Shown: positions 1-5,393, numbered from the stretch's first letter. The stretch is DNA of 6,791 bases from Bacteroidota bacterium (GCA_024640925.1 JAHEEB010000227.1:1-6791); one strand, 5' to 3'. A program made the numbers and translations. Notes: generated from the letters alone by a model not told the origin.

Positions 1-21
1 AGATCTGTAATATGCACCCTT
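1..21 (-). other. Start edge of a further cassette, cut by the window
   Basis: Reading the minus strand, R1 copy 1 ends in CACCTATAAATAGTT and is followed by unique sequence beginning AAGGGTGCAT. The same arrangement precedes the GNAT and hypothetical genes, so a further cassette probably begins here and runs off the left edge. No gene is visible in 21 bases. The idea predicts a minus-strand gene to the left and, beyond its stop codon, a copy of GCACCCTT. Confidence 0.4.
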
Positions 22-180
22 AACTATTTATAGGTGCATAAAAACTGCACCTATTTTCCATATTTCGTAATGTAGTTGCACTTTTCATTCCTTTCTTCCC
101 ATCCGTTTTTATTCACATTCTTCCCCCACAATATACCAAACTCTCCGAAATCTTCCAATAGTGTACAAAATTTATAAGCC
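21..180 (-). repeat. Dispersed repeat R1, copy 1 (longest copy)
   Basis: About 160 bp that recur at 1664-1797 and 5391-5519, all in the same orientation. The gene-proximal end holds a perfect 9-bp hairpin, arms 30-38 (ATAGGTGCA) and 46-54 with a 7-base loop, followed on the minus strand by AAATAGTT and the cassette junction. The distal end, at GGCTTATAAATTTTG on the minus strand, is shared with copy 3 and abuts the IS91 relic. It appears non-coding: the frames across it do not persist between copies. The parent element is not recognised. Confidence 0.8.
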
Positions 181-432
181 CTGTTATATTCTAAAGAATG
201 GGTGGTAAACATCCAGAAGCCTTTTGATAAACCGGAGTATGTACTGGAATACCTTTCACGGTATGTTTTTCGTGTAGCCATTACCGACAGGCGGATCATT
301 GAAATCAAAGACGGAAAAGTGCTGTTTTCCTGGAGGGATTACCGAACAAACTTATTCCGTAAGATGAAGCTGGATGTTGATGAGTTCATCCGCCGGTTTT
401 TATTACATACATTGCCTCAGGGCTTTTTCAAG
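178..432 (+). pseudogene. IS91-family transposase, C-terminal fragment
   Basis: The plus-strand frame opens at 178 after a stop at 175-177 and carries the conserved C-terminal block of IS91-family (Y2, rolling-circle) transposases. The block reads W-V-V near 199-207, then YLSRYVFRVAI, FSWRDY, and DEFIRRFLLHTLPQGF ending near 432. An intact member has about 300-400 residues with an N-terminal zinc-binding region and a HUH/tyrosine nuclease; both are missing. On the left the fragment stops exactly where repeat R1 begins. On the right, similarity ends before the MITE at 468, and the frame merely drifts through that element to a stop at 526-528. No ATG is usable and the frame's GTG at 202 lies inside the conserved domain, so this is a relic with no expected activity. 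Family assignment rests on recognised motifs, not on a search. Confidence 0.8.
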
Positions 433-467
433 AGCTTGTTCGTTTCAATGCCCGATTTTTTAAAAAA

Positions 468-609
468 GAGGGTGTCCAAAAAGTTGATAAATAGCCACGA
501 AGACTCTAAGACACAAAGGTATCACTAAGGTTAATGTCTTTTAAATAAGATCTTTGTGAGTCTTTGGGGCTTTGTGCTTTGGTGGCAAATTTACTTTTTG
601 GACAGCCTC
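468..609. mobile_element. MITE-like element, 142 bp with terminal inverted repeats
   Basis: The ends 468-484 (GAGGGTGTCCAAAAAGT) and 593-609 (ACTTTTTGGACAGCCTC) are inverted repeats matching at 16 of 17 positions, and both lie against short A/T tracts. The interior is an imperfect inverted repeat built from GCCACGAAGAC and ACACAAAG-type motifs, so the whole could fold into one long hairpin. There is no open frame, so any movement would need a transposase in trans. The GAGGCTGTCCAAAAAG end type resembles insertion-sequence termini known from several families; the parent is not identified. A clean target duplication is not visible. It lies just beyond the IS91 relic. Confidence 0.7.
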
Positions 610-665
610 CTCTTTTTTTGGCTCAACTGTGCCTTAAATCCTATATTGTTACCGTGCGTTATTCC

Positions 666-1613
666 TTATGTTTCAATCAGTTCTTTTGTCATTATTATTG
701 AATTCTCCAATACAAGATAATCAACAAATTCATGTTTTTTATAAAATTCGTACGCAAAATTCTCTCTGTCAACGCTCAAAGAAACTCGTTTTATCCGTTT
801 GTTTTTCAGTCTGTCAATCATTGTTGTTAATAATTGTTTCCCAATCCCAATACCTCTGTGCCCATTTAGTACAGCCATACTCAATTCTGGGGTTTCATTA
901 TCAACAAAACCATAACCTTTGATAAACCTAATCCATATTGCGCCTATTAGTTTTTCTTTTTTTTCTGCCACAAGGCAAAAATCTCCGTTTTGTCCAAAAT
1001 CTTGAATATATCTTTTCAAATCAGGCTGTTCGATAATCTCTCGTGGCAAAACAACTTTCTTGTCAGTAACAAAAATAGCTTGATATAGCATTTCTTTTAA
1101 AAAAGAATATTCAATCGGTTTGATTTCTCGTATTATCAAATCTGCCACAGGTTTTGTCATTCTATAATTAACTAATTCCTTTTTCTTTGATTTCTTTAAT
1201 TGCTGTCTTTCAACTACAAATCCTTTGCTTTCAAAAAATCCTTTTGCTGTTATACTAACGTCTGAATAAATTAAGTCATTTTTTTGTTCAATAGCTTTGT
1301 TTTCAATTTCGGATAAAAGAGCACTGGCAATTCCTTGCCTTTGGAAGTCTTTGTGAACAAACATAAAATCCAAATAGCCATCTGGGGCTAGAGAACAGAA
1401 ACCGACAATCTGGTTATTTATCTCTGCTATCGCAAAATGTTGTTCACTCATTTTTACTAACCATTTATCTATGTCTGCTTTCCACGACGACCAATCGTCA
1501 ACTTCCTCTTGTGAATAATCTCTTATATTAATATTTTGAATCGTATCAAAAAACAGTTGCGTTATTTTTTCGACATCGTGTTTAATTGCCTGTCTTACCT
1601 TGATATTATTCAT
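666..1613 (-). CDS. Tandem-domain GNAT family N-acetyltransferase
   Basis: A 315-residue protein containing two GNAT folds, each expected to bind acetyl-CoA and transfer the acetyl group to an amine in the cytoplasm. The N-terminal domain (about 4-155) has its pyrophosphate-binding motif A at 91-96 (QRQGIA) after a DFMFVHKDF strand, and the usual AKGFFESKGF near 123-132. The C-terminal domain (about 158-312) has HRGIGIGKQLL at 252-262 and NFAYEFYKKHEF at 285-296. Single-domain GNATs have about 150-170 residues, so this is a fusion or duplication. The two halves differ clearly, and the first resembles YafP-like acetyltransferases. The substrate cannot be read from sequence; an aminoglycoside, a peptide amine or a toxin role are all possible. 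The ATG at 1611-1613 overlaps the stop of a 14-codon upstream frame, and no Shine-Dalgarno site is evident. Confidence 0.9.
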   Translation of the reverse strand: MNNIKVRQAIKHDVEKITQLFFDTIQNINIRDYSQEEVDDWSSWKADIDKWLVKMSEQHFAIAEINNQIVGFCSLAPDGYLDFMFVHKDFQRQGIASALLSEIENKAIEQKNDLIYSDVSITAKGFFESKGFVVERQQLKKSKKKELVNYRMTKPVADLIIREIKPIEYSFLKEMLYQAIFVTDKKVVLPREIIEQPDLKRYIQDFGQNGDFCLVAEKKEKLIGAIWIRFIKGYGFVDNETPELSMAVLNGHRGIGIGKQLLTTMIDRLKNKRIKRVSLSVDRENFAYEFYKKHEFVDYLVLENSIIMTKELIET

Positions 1614-1654
1614 TTAATTAATTGTTTAGTCGATTCTGTTTCTTCTTTGTTCAT
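1610..1654 (-). CDS. Possible 14-residue leader ORF overlapping the GNAT start
   Basis: An ATG at 1654, three bases inside the cassette boundary, opens a frame encoding MNKEETESTKQLIK whose TGA overlaps the GNAT ATG as ATGA. The overlap would allow translational coupling, supplying ribosomes to a gene with no visible ribosome binding site. Similar short leader ORFs are known in some integron attI sites. It could equally be chance or the trimmed remnant of a longer gene. Lysine and glutamate content is high, and nothing else is recognisable. Confidence 0.3.
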   Translation of the reverse strand: MNKEETESTKQLIK

Positions 1655-1663
1655 AATGCACGG

Positions 1664-1797
1664 TAACTACTTACAGGCGCATAAAAACTGCACCTATTTT
1701 CCATATTTCGTAATATAGTTGCACTTTTCATTCCTTTCTTATCCATCTATTTTCTATTTTTTGTACTTAAATTTTTTCCCACAATGTACCAAACTCC
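1664..1797 (-). repeat. Dispersed repeat R1, copy 2
   Basis: Aligns with copy 1 from TAACTAC onward and stays clear to ACCAAACTC, after which it diverges about 20 bp before the HEPN gene's stop codon. The hairpin is weakened here: the outer arm reads CAGGCGCA against TGCACCT. Its minus-strand end, GTAAGTAGTT, is the 5' junction of the GNAT cassette. On the other side the plus strand reads TCCTAGTT then ACCTGTC, a junction-like tail facing the nucleotidyltransferase-HEPN gene. Confidence 0.75.
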
Positions 1798-1816
1798 TAG
1801 TTACCTGTCAATGGTG

Positions 1817-2692
1817 TCAAGTTATTTTACCGACTTTCTCTATCCTCTCCCGGAATATCTTTTCTGTCATGTCTCTTAATAGCTGTACCCTTTCGCCCAG
1901 GTATTCCAGGTCTTCTTTTGTTATATGGTATTGCTTCATACGGTAACGGGCATCAATGTATGCACGTACCAGCAACTCGAAACGGTCTTCCTGTTCGCTG
2001 GTTTCCTTCGGAAAAATATCTTTTAAGCGTACATCTGCCGTTTGTGCCTTTATGTCGAGCTCGCGCAGGTTATGCTCTTTCGGACGGTAATCGGTAAAGG
2101 TTAAAAGTATGGCCGTGTAATAACGCTCGACTGCCTGATGCAATTGAAAGGCCGCTCCATGTAAATTTCCTTCTTCTATCCCAACTTCATAAAACCGATA
2201 AAATCCATTCGCACTTACGAACCATTGTTCAAAGTTCTCCTGCATTTTGGTTTTTTGGTCTTCGGGGGTTAACTCCTTGTATTCGGCGAGTTTGAATTTA
2301 CCGCTATCGAAAAGCAGAATGCCTTCTTTTTTAATATCGGCAAAAAAGTAATTGCCATATTGCAGGGCATTGTTAACGAAATTAATGCCGTGGTATATTG
2401 TGTTGATTACGGTTTCTATCTTTCCGTTGTTTTTGCACTTTTCTTTTATATGTTCTTCCACACGAAGCTGGGTGGCATGGTTGTCGGTTGTGGTAATTAC
2501 CAATATATCGTAATCGCTGCGGTAAGTATAGGTAATGCCATCTTCCATGTATTTATCCTCTACCCATTTGCCGGTTGCAAAGCTTCCAAACAAAATTACC
2601 ATATGTACCTGTCTTTCGGCGGCAATAACATCGCGAAGCAGGCGAAGTTCCTGTTGTTTGTGTTCGGGCAGATGATTCAGTGTGGTTTTCAA
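1817..2692 (-). CDS. Nucleotidyltransferase and HEPN domain protein
   Basis: About 291 residues from a TTG start at 2692. The N-terminal minimal nucleotidyltransferase domain (about 25-135) has MVILFGSF at 31-38 with Gly-Ser at 36-37, and the metal-binding pair D60 and D62 in RSDYDILVI. The C-terminal HEPN domain (about 150-280) contains QLHQAVERYY and RPKEHNL. Such fusions unite the halves of MNT/HEPN toxin-antitoxin pairs: the transferase adds nucleotides to a target, while HEPN domains are often RNases. Here the RNase motif Rx4-6H is degenerate, since R203 and H207 are spaced Rx3H, so nuclease activity is uncertain. The frame extends upstream to 2821, but that stretch reads through a CCACCAAAACACGAAG-type repeat and is probably not protein. 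The TTG coincides with where I recall close relatives beginning M-K-T-T-L. The role could be defence, TA-like or drug-modifying; it is not determinable here. Confidence 0.85.
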   Translation of the reverse strand: MKTTLNHLPEHKQQELRLLRDVIAAERQVHMVILFGSFATGKWVEDKYMEDGITYTYRSDYDILVITTTDNHATQLRVEEHIKEKCKNNGKIETVINTIYHGINFVNNALQYGNYFFADIKKEGILLFDSGKFKLAEYKELTPEDQKTKMQENFEQWFVSANGFYRFYEVGIEEGNLHGAAFQLHQAVERYYTAILLTFTDYRPKEHNLRELDIKAQTADVRLKDIFPKETSEQEDRFELLVRAYIDARYRMKQYHITKEDLEYLGERVQLLRDMTEKIFRERIEKVGKIT

Positions 2693-2767
2693 TGTATGCT
2701 TTTGTTTGCTGGTACTAAAATAATGAATTTTACCATAAAGGAAATTTTGTTTTTGCACAGGTGGATT

Positions 2768-2792
2768 GCCACCAAAACACGAAGACACCAAA
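2768..2792. repeat. CCACCAAAACACGAAG-type repeat
   Basis: GCCACCAAAACACGAAGAC followed by ACCAAA matches the interior motif of the MITE-like element at 468-609 (for example GCCACGAAGAC, and GCCACCAAAG on its other strand). It sits directly upstream of the nucleotidyltransferase-HEPN gene and argues against starting that gene at 2821. No terminal GTCCAAAAAGT is present, so it is a fragment or a separate simple repeat. Confidence 0.5.
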
Positions 2793-2817
2793 AATTCCTT
2801 AATAACCACAACCGATT

Positions 2818-2841
2818 CCAATGTATATCAAAATACATTGG
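2818..2841. other. Perfect 9-bp hairpin
   Basis: CCAATGTAT at 2818-2826 and ATACATTGG at 2833-2841 pair perfectly around a 6-base loop. Neither strand has the following T-run expected of an intrinsic terminator. It lies upstream of the nucleotidyltransferase-HEPN gene and may mark the edge of a lost mobile unit. The stretch 2842-2924 beyond it holds nothing I recognise. Confidence 0.45.
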
Positions 2842-2924
2842 AAGAGCTCACTGACGAAGGAAGTAAAGTTTACTAAGGTATACACAACCGACCATCCGGG
2901 AGCCCATTCTGTTTGTTTTTAACC

Positions 2925-2955
2925 AACCCCAACCCCTTAGTAAGGGGCAATAACA
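2925..2955 (+). repeat. REP-like palindrome, left flank of DUF559
   Basis: AACCCCAACCCCTTAGTAAG followed by GGGCAATAACA contains its own palindrome (CCCCTTA-GTAAGGGG). It is repeated in inverted orientation at 3402-3434, so the pair brackets the DUF559 gene. Confidence 0.75.
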
Positions 2956-2977
2956 AGGCGGTGGAACTTAATACCAA

Positions 2978-3345
2978 CTAGCTGGTTTTAAACTGTTCTT
3001 TTATTTTTTTAAGTACCTGTGTCAGATTATTGAGTACTTCCTTATTTTCAAAACGAAGTACTTTAATATTCATCATTTCCAAATTATTGTCTCTTTCCAG
3101 ATCATTTGTTTTACCTTCAGTAGTATAATGATGTTTTCCATCAAGTTCTATAATCAATCTTTCTGACGTAAAATAGAAATCTGCTATATAATTTCCAATA
3201 CTATGTTGTCGTCTGAATTTGCGTTTGCATAGTTTTTATCTTTTAAAACCTTCCACAGCACCAACTCGGCTTCAGTCATATTCTTTCGAAGATGCTCCCG
3301 GTTGTCTTTCAGATAACTCAGATTATTTAATTGGGTTGGCAAAGG
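2978..3345 (-). pseudogene. DUF559 (Vsr-like endonuclease fold) gene with one frameshift
   Basis: Two minus-strand frames together make a near-complete DUF559 protein of about 120 residues. The first, from about 3342, reads LPTQLNNLSYLKDNREHL, then RKNMTEAELVLWKVLKDK. The second carries KFRRQHSIGNYIADFYF, ERLIIELDGKHHY and IKVLRFENKEVLNNL and ends at 2978. The hallmarks are FRRQH...IADF, the ELDG motif and LRF, typical of this PD-(D/E)XK/Vsr-like family, whose members are often linked to mobile DNA and have no settled function. The frames join at a run of five A residues (T at 3233-3237); one more base would restore the gene. A real slip mutation, a sequencing error and programmed slippage all remain possible. 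No ATG opens the first frame: a stop lies at 3346-3348, followed by a TTG at 3342. Inverted palindromic repeats flank it on both sides. Confidence 0.85.
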
Positions 3346-3401
3346 TTATAATATAATACCAAATCTTTCTTTTGTGTAAAAACTCTATGTATGCACAAAT
3401 C

Positions 3402-3434
3402 TGTTATTGCCCCTTATAGTAAGGGGTTGGGGTT
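3402..3434 (-). repeat. REP-like palindrome, right flank of DUF559
   Basis: Inverted counterpart of 2925-2955. The minus strand reads AACCCCAACCCCTTACTATA then AGGGGCAATAACA, two bases longer in the palindrome centre. The pair encloses about 510 bp with one gene, giving a compact mobile-unit-like layout. Confidence 0.75.
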
Positions 3435-3560
3435 TTAAATCAAAAATACCATATATACTTGCCTGCAATTCGGAGCGTGGCCATATCAAAGTCTAATCTT
3501 TTAAAAGAGGTAGTAGATTTTTTCGTTCTCCCACTGCTTTCTTTTCTATCCTTACTGACT
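3435..3560. other. Unassigned spacer
   Basis: Between the REP-like repeat and repeat A I see no sustained frame, no strong hairpin and no RNA gene. On the minus strand GATATGGCCACGCTCCGAAT vaguely resembles GATATAGCCATGTTTAACGA, which occupies the equivalent position beyond repeat B. This may mean both stretches descend from one longer element. Confidence 0.3.
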
Positions 3561-3765
3561 GTTTTTTATAGCAAAACTTGAAAAAACATGCTTTATCTAC
3601 CTCTTTGTTTTTTAATTTACCTCTCCGGTTTTAGCGTGTTTGCCTTTTATCCCTGAAGAGAAGTCCATAGCCACCAGGCCGGGTTTAGTTCAACCGGGAG
3701 TTCATGTTTAGCTGCGCTGAGCCCTTCGGGGTTGGGCTGTTAGCCCACATGAACTCCTATTTATT
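3561..3765 (+). repeat. Long repeat, copy A, with compound hairpin
   Basis: About 205 bp nearly identical to 4699-4905, with only a handful of differences. The last 70 bases form a strong structure: outer arms GGAGTTCATG (3697-3706) and CATGAACTCC (3748-3757), enclosing a second hairpin TGGGCT-GTT-AGCCCA (3733-3747) and CCCTTCGGGG. After the stem the plus strand reads TATTTATT and meets the 3' boundary of the lipoprotein cassette. It could be a structured RNA, an attC-like recombination site or the end of a mobile element. No coding frame is convincing. As a hairpin just after the lipoprotein stop codon it could also end transcription. Confidence 0.85.
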
Positions 3766-4570
3766 GTGCACCGTTTATTTTATTATTATTTTTCCTTTAT
3801 AATCATTTTTTAAAACACTTAAATTTTCTTTCTCAAAGACATCTACAAAGATTAAATCGCCTTTTTCATAATAGTTTTTAGGTATAGAACACGAATATTT
3901 TATTGAGTTTACTTTGAAAAATAATGTAAAGGACTTATCATTTCTTTCTTTTAAAAGTCTCTTATCAATATTTATCCACGCTTCGTAAGGCATTACTCCT
4001 TTATTTATCGCTTCTTCACTAATCATTCCTATAATGTTAAAAATACCTGTGGGCTTTAGAATAATTTCTTTAATGAATGAATCTTTAAAATCAATTCTAC
4101 TAGAATTATTTTTTAAAGCAATTAGTCTGAAATTAAATGAATTTTTATTGTTAATTATGAGCCATTTGATATTTGCGGGTAATAGAGGTTTTATCTGTTC
4201 TTCTCTTAGTAAGTAATAGAGCATAGAAGTATCTTGCGGAGCGACATATCCCAATATAGTTGATGAGCTATCTATAAAAGACTCTTCTCCATAAAGTTTT
4301 CTATTTAGATTTAGTATGGAAAATATCGGTCTAATTTCAGATTTTTCTGATTTTACAATCTGTATTAATGAATTGTCAGTCGTATCATTGTGATTGATTA
4401 ATGCTGAATCAGCCTTTTTTAGATAAGGATATATTTCTTCTAACGAATATGAATCTATTATATTAATATCGTTCTTCCTTCTGTCACAACTAAAAGAAAA
4501 AAAAATTAAGACCGATAAGAAAATTAGATTTAGTTTCATAGTGAAATTGTTTTCTTAAATGGTGCACAAT
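3763..4570 (-). repeat. Cassette unit with private inverted repeat (lipoprotein)
   Basis: ATTGTGCACC at 3763-3772 and GGTGCACAAT at 4561-4570 form a perfect 10-bp inverted repeat around one gene. The stop codon lies 2 bp inside the left arm and the ATG 21 bp inside the right arm. The tails reading inward are TCCTATTTATT (repeat A) and CCCTACTCGATT (intron-like end). Confidence 0.75.
3775..4539 (-). CDS. Lipoprotein with a possible SecD periplasmic-like region
   Basis: 254 residues. The start is hydrophobic (MKLNLIFLSVLIFFSFS) and ends in a lipobox-like FSFSC with Cys18, so it should be a lipid-anchored envelope protein. The +2 onward sequence D-R-R-K-N-D is charged, and acidic residues after Cys are used for surface export in Bacteroidetes, so the outer face of the outer membrane is possible. 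Residues 71-143 (PIFSILNLN, LGYVAPQDTSMLYYLL, LLPANIKWLI, FRLIALK) recall the P1 head region of Bacteroidetes SecD/SecDF, where a G-x-x-x-x-x-D-T segment precedes a P-R-D-L-K-F-L-W-like block. The later AWINIDKRLL and SFTLFFKV may follow the same fold. No transmembrane segments beyond the signal are seen, so it is not a translocase. The resemblance is from memory and needs a profile comparison; otherwise this is an unknown lipoprotein. A clear ATG follows AATTTCACT. Confidence 0.8.
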   Translation of the reverse strand: MKLNLIFLSVLIFFSFSCDRRKNDINIIDSYSLEEIYPYLKKADSALINHNDTTDNSLIQIVKSEKSEIRPIFSILNLNRKLYGEESFIDSSSTILGYVAPQDTSMLYYLLREEQIKPLLPANIKWLIINNKNSFNFRLIALKNNSSRIDFKDSFIKEIILKPTGIFNIIGMISEEAINKGVMPYEAWINIDKRLLKERNDKSFTLFFKVNSIKYSCSIPKNYYEKGDLIFVDVFEKENLSVLKNDYKGKIIIK

Positions 4571-4661
4571 CGAGTAGGGAAAGATACGAAATATTTCGCA
4601 TCTCCGCCCTCTCACACCACTCCCGATGTACATCGGGATACCGACCGGTATACGGCGGTTC
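4571..4661 (-). other. Group II intron 3'-end-like segment (D5/D6-like)
   Basis: On the minus strand GAACCGCCGTATAC is followed by GTGGTGTGAGAGGGCGGAG, a hairpin at 4582-4603 (AGATGCGAAAT / ATTTCGTATCT) and the tail CCCTACTCGAT. This order matches the end of many bacterial group II introns: domain 5, then a domain 6 hairpin, then a branch-point-like CTAC just before the 3' splice site. The domain 5 loop holds an 18-bp perfect palindrome (4621-4638, TCCCGATGTACATCGGGA), longer than a normal loop. No reverse transcriptase is nearby, so at most this is an internally deleted remnant. It ends exactly at the lipoprotein cassette boundary. Confidence 0.45.
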
Positions 4662-4698
4662 GTTAAACATGGCTATATCTGACGAATATTTCACTCGG

Positions 4699-4905
4699 TT
4701 TTTTTAATAGCAAAACTTGAAAAAACATGCTTTATCTACCTCTTTGTTTTTTAATTTACCTCTCCGATTTTAGCGTGTTTGCCCTTTATCCCTGAAGAGA
4801 AGTCCATAGCCACCAGGCCGGGTTTTAGTTCAACCGGGAGTTCATGTTTAGCTGCGCTGAGCCCTTCGGGGTTGGGCTGTTAGCCCACATGAACTCCTAT
4901 TTATT
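4699..4905 (+). repeat. Long repeat, copy B, with compound hairpin
   Basis: Second copy of the 205-bp repeat A, with the same structure: arms 4837-4846 and 4888-4897, inner hairpin 4873-4887, and the same TATTTATT tail, here meeting the hypothetical gene. The final bases overlap that gene's stop codon, so the repeat supplies part of the TAA. Differences from A are single substitutions and run-length changes, consistent with recent duplication or recurrent insertion. Beyond its other end (4662-4698) lies a short unassigned link to the intron-like segment. Confidence 0.85.
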
Positions 4906-5393
4906 AGGCGTTGGCGTTTTTATCTTTAATCTGTAAATATAATCTTTTCAACTCGTCATTATCTTTCCACCCTTGGCTTTCAGTCATTGCAATTATGATA
5001 TAATCCCTAAATTCATCAAGTGATTTTGTCGCTCCTTTAACAGTCGCATTTGACCAAGGTTGTTTTTCTTTTGGAATCAAATATTCAATATGAAATTCCT
5101 GCAATCCATTTGCTATAATCGCAACAAACCAATCACTCTCTGAGTTATTTTGCGAAAGAAACAATAAATGAGCGTGTGAAGTCAATCCATAAATCTTGGT
5201 TTCTACAAATGTGTTATTTATTAAATCAATAATCGAGAGCATTGATTTTCCTAAATCCGCTGAGATTTGATTCTTATCTGAAGCCCAATCAGCATAAAAC
5301 TCTTCAAGTGTCTGTCTTTTTTGATCTTTACATCTTATAATTGGCATAGTCAAAATCTTTATGTCGTGCGGGTTTTCTTACGCTTACGCCTAA
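4903..5393 (-). repeat. Cassette unit with private inverted repeat (hypothetical)
   Basis: TTAGGCGT at 4904-4911 and ACGCCTAA at 5386-5393 are a perfect 8-bp inverted repeat. Reading inward the ends are ATT|AGGCGT and GTT|AGGCGT. GTTAGGC is the classical integron R' box and GCCTAAT differs from the R'' consensus RYYYAAC by one base, so this unit most resembles a standard integron cassette. The stop codon overlaps the left arm. Confidence 0.75.
4904..5347 (-). CDS. Hypothetical cassette protein, 147 residues
   Basis: I do not recognise a named family. The ATG at 5345-5347 (MPIIRCKDQ) is preferred over an in-frame TTG six bases upstream. The protein is soluble, with no signal or membrane segment. 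Its central part has hydrophobic strands (KIYGLTSHAHLLFLSQ, WFVAIIANGLQEFHIEYLIP), then PWSNATVKGATKSLDEFRDY and IIIAMTESQGW, suggesting a small alpha/beta fold. Internally conserved-looking residues are the W-F-V and E-Y-L-I-P blocks. The C-terminus (NANA) is encoded inside the cassette boundary and the TAA overlaps the private inverted repeat, as is common in integron cassettes. I see no catalytic signature. Confidence 0.7.
   Translation of the reverse strand: MPIIRCKDQKRQTLEEFYADWASDKNQISADLGKSMLSIIDLINNTFVETKIYGLTSHAHLLFLSQNNSESDWFVAIIANGLQEFHIEYLIPKEKQPWSNATVKGATKSLDEFRDYIIIAMTESQGWKDNDELKRLYLQIKDKNANA

Larger units (their letters stand above)
648..1667 (-). repeat. Cassette unit with private inverted repeat (GNAT)
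   Basis: GTTACCGTGC at 648-657 and GCACGGTAAC at 1658-1667 are a perfect 10-bp inverted repeat; extending to 13 bp gives one mismatch. It encloses only the GNAT gene and a tiny leader frame. The stop codon lies 8 bp inside the left arm. Reading inward, the outside tails are TCCTATATTGTT on the left and GCCTGTAAGTAGTT (R1 copy 2) on the right. Confidence 0.7.

Noticed and set aside
51..308. Minus-strand frame of 85 codons across R1 copy 1 and the IS91 relic
   Set aside because: It crosses the junction of two unrelated elements and is antisense to recognisable transposase sequence; R1 copies 2 and 3 do not keep the frame.
1719..1946. Plus-strand frames MHFSFLSYPSIF... at 1719 and 5404
   Set aside because: Both start alike only because both lie in R1; they diverge as soon as the repeat ends and show no domain.
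2693..2821. N-terminal extension of the nucleotidyltransferase-HEPN protein to 334 residues
   Set aside because: The extra 43 residues are encoded by a CCACCAAAACACGAAG-type repeat and precede the expected start of the family.
2360..2854. Plus-strand frame of 164 codons
   Set aside because: It is antisense to the nucleotidyltransferase domain, which has clear catalytic motifs on the minus strand.
3697..3757. tRNA or tmRNA-like cloverleaf in repeats A and B
   Set aside because: The fold is branched, but there is no acceptor stem of the right length, no T-loop consensus in place and no anticodon arm.
4621..4638. 18-bp palindrome as a regulator binding site
   Set aside because: It sits in the loop of the intron-like domain 5 segment and more likely belongs to that structure or a small insertion; no nearby promoter makes it an operator.
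4571..5393. Classical integron attC sites
   Set aside because: Only GTTAGGC/GCCTAAT fits the R'/R'' consensus well; separators are over 300 bp and no intI is present, so a standard call is not justified even though the geometry is similar.
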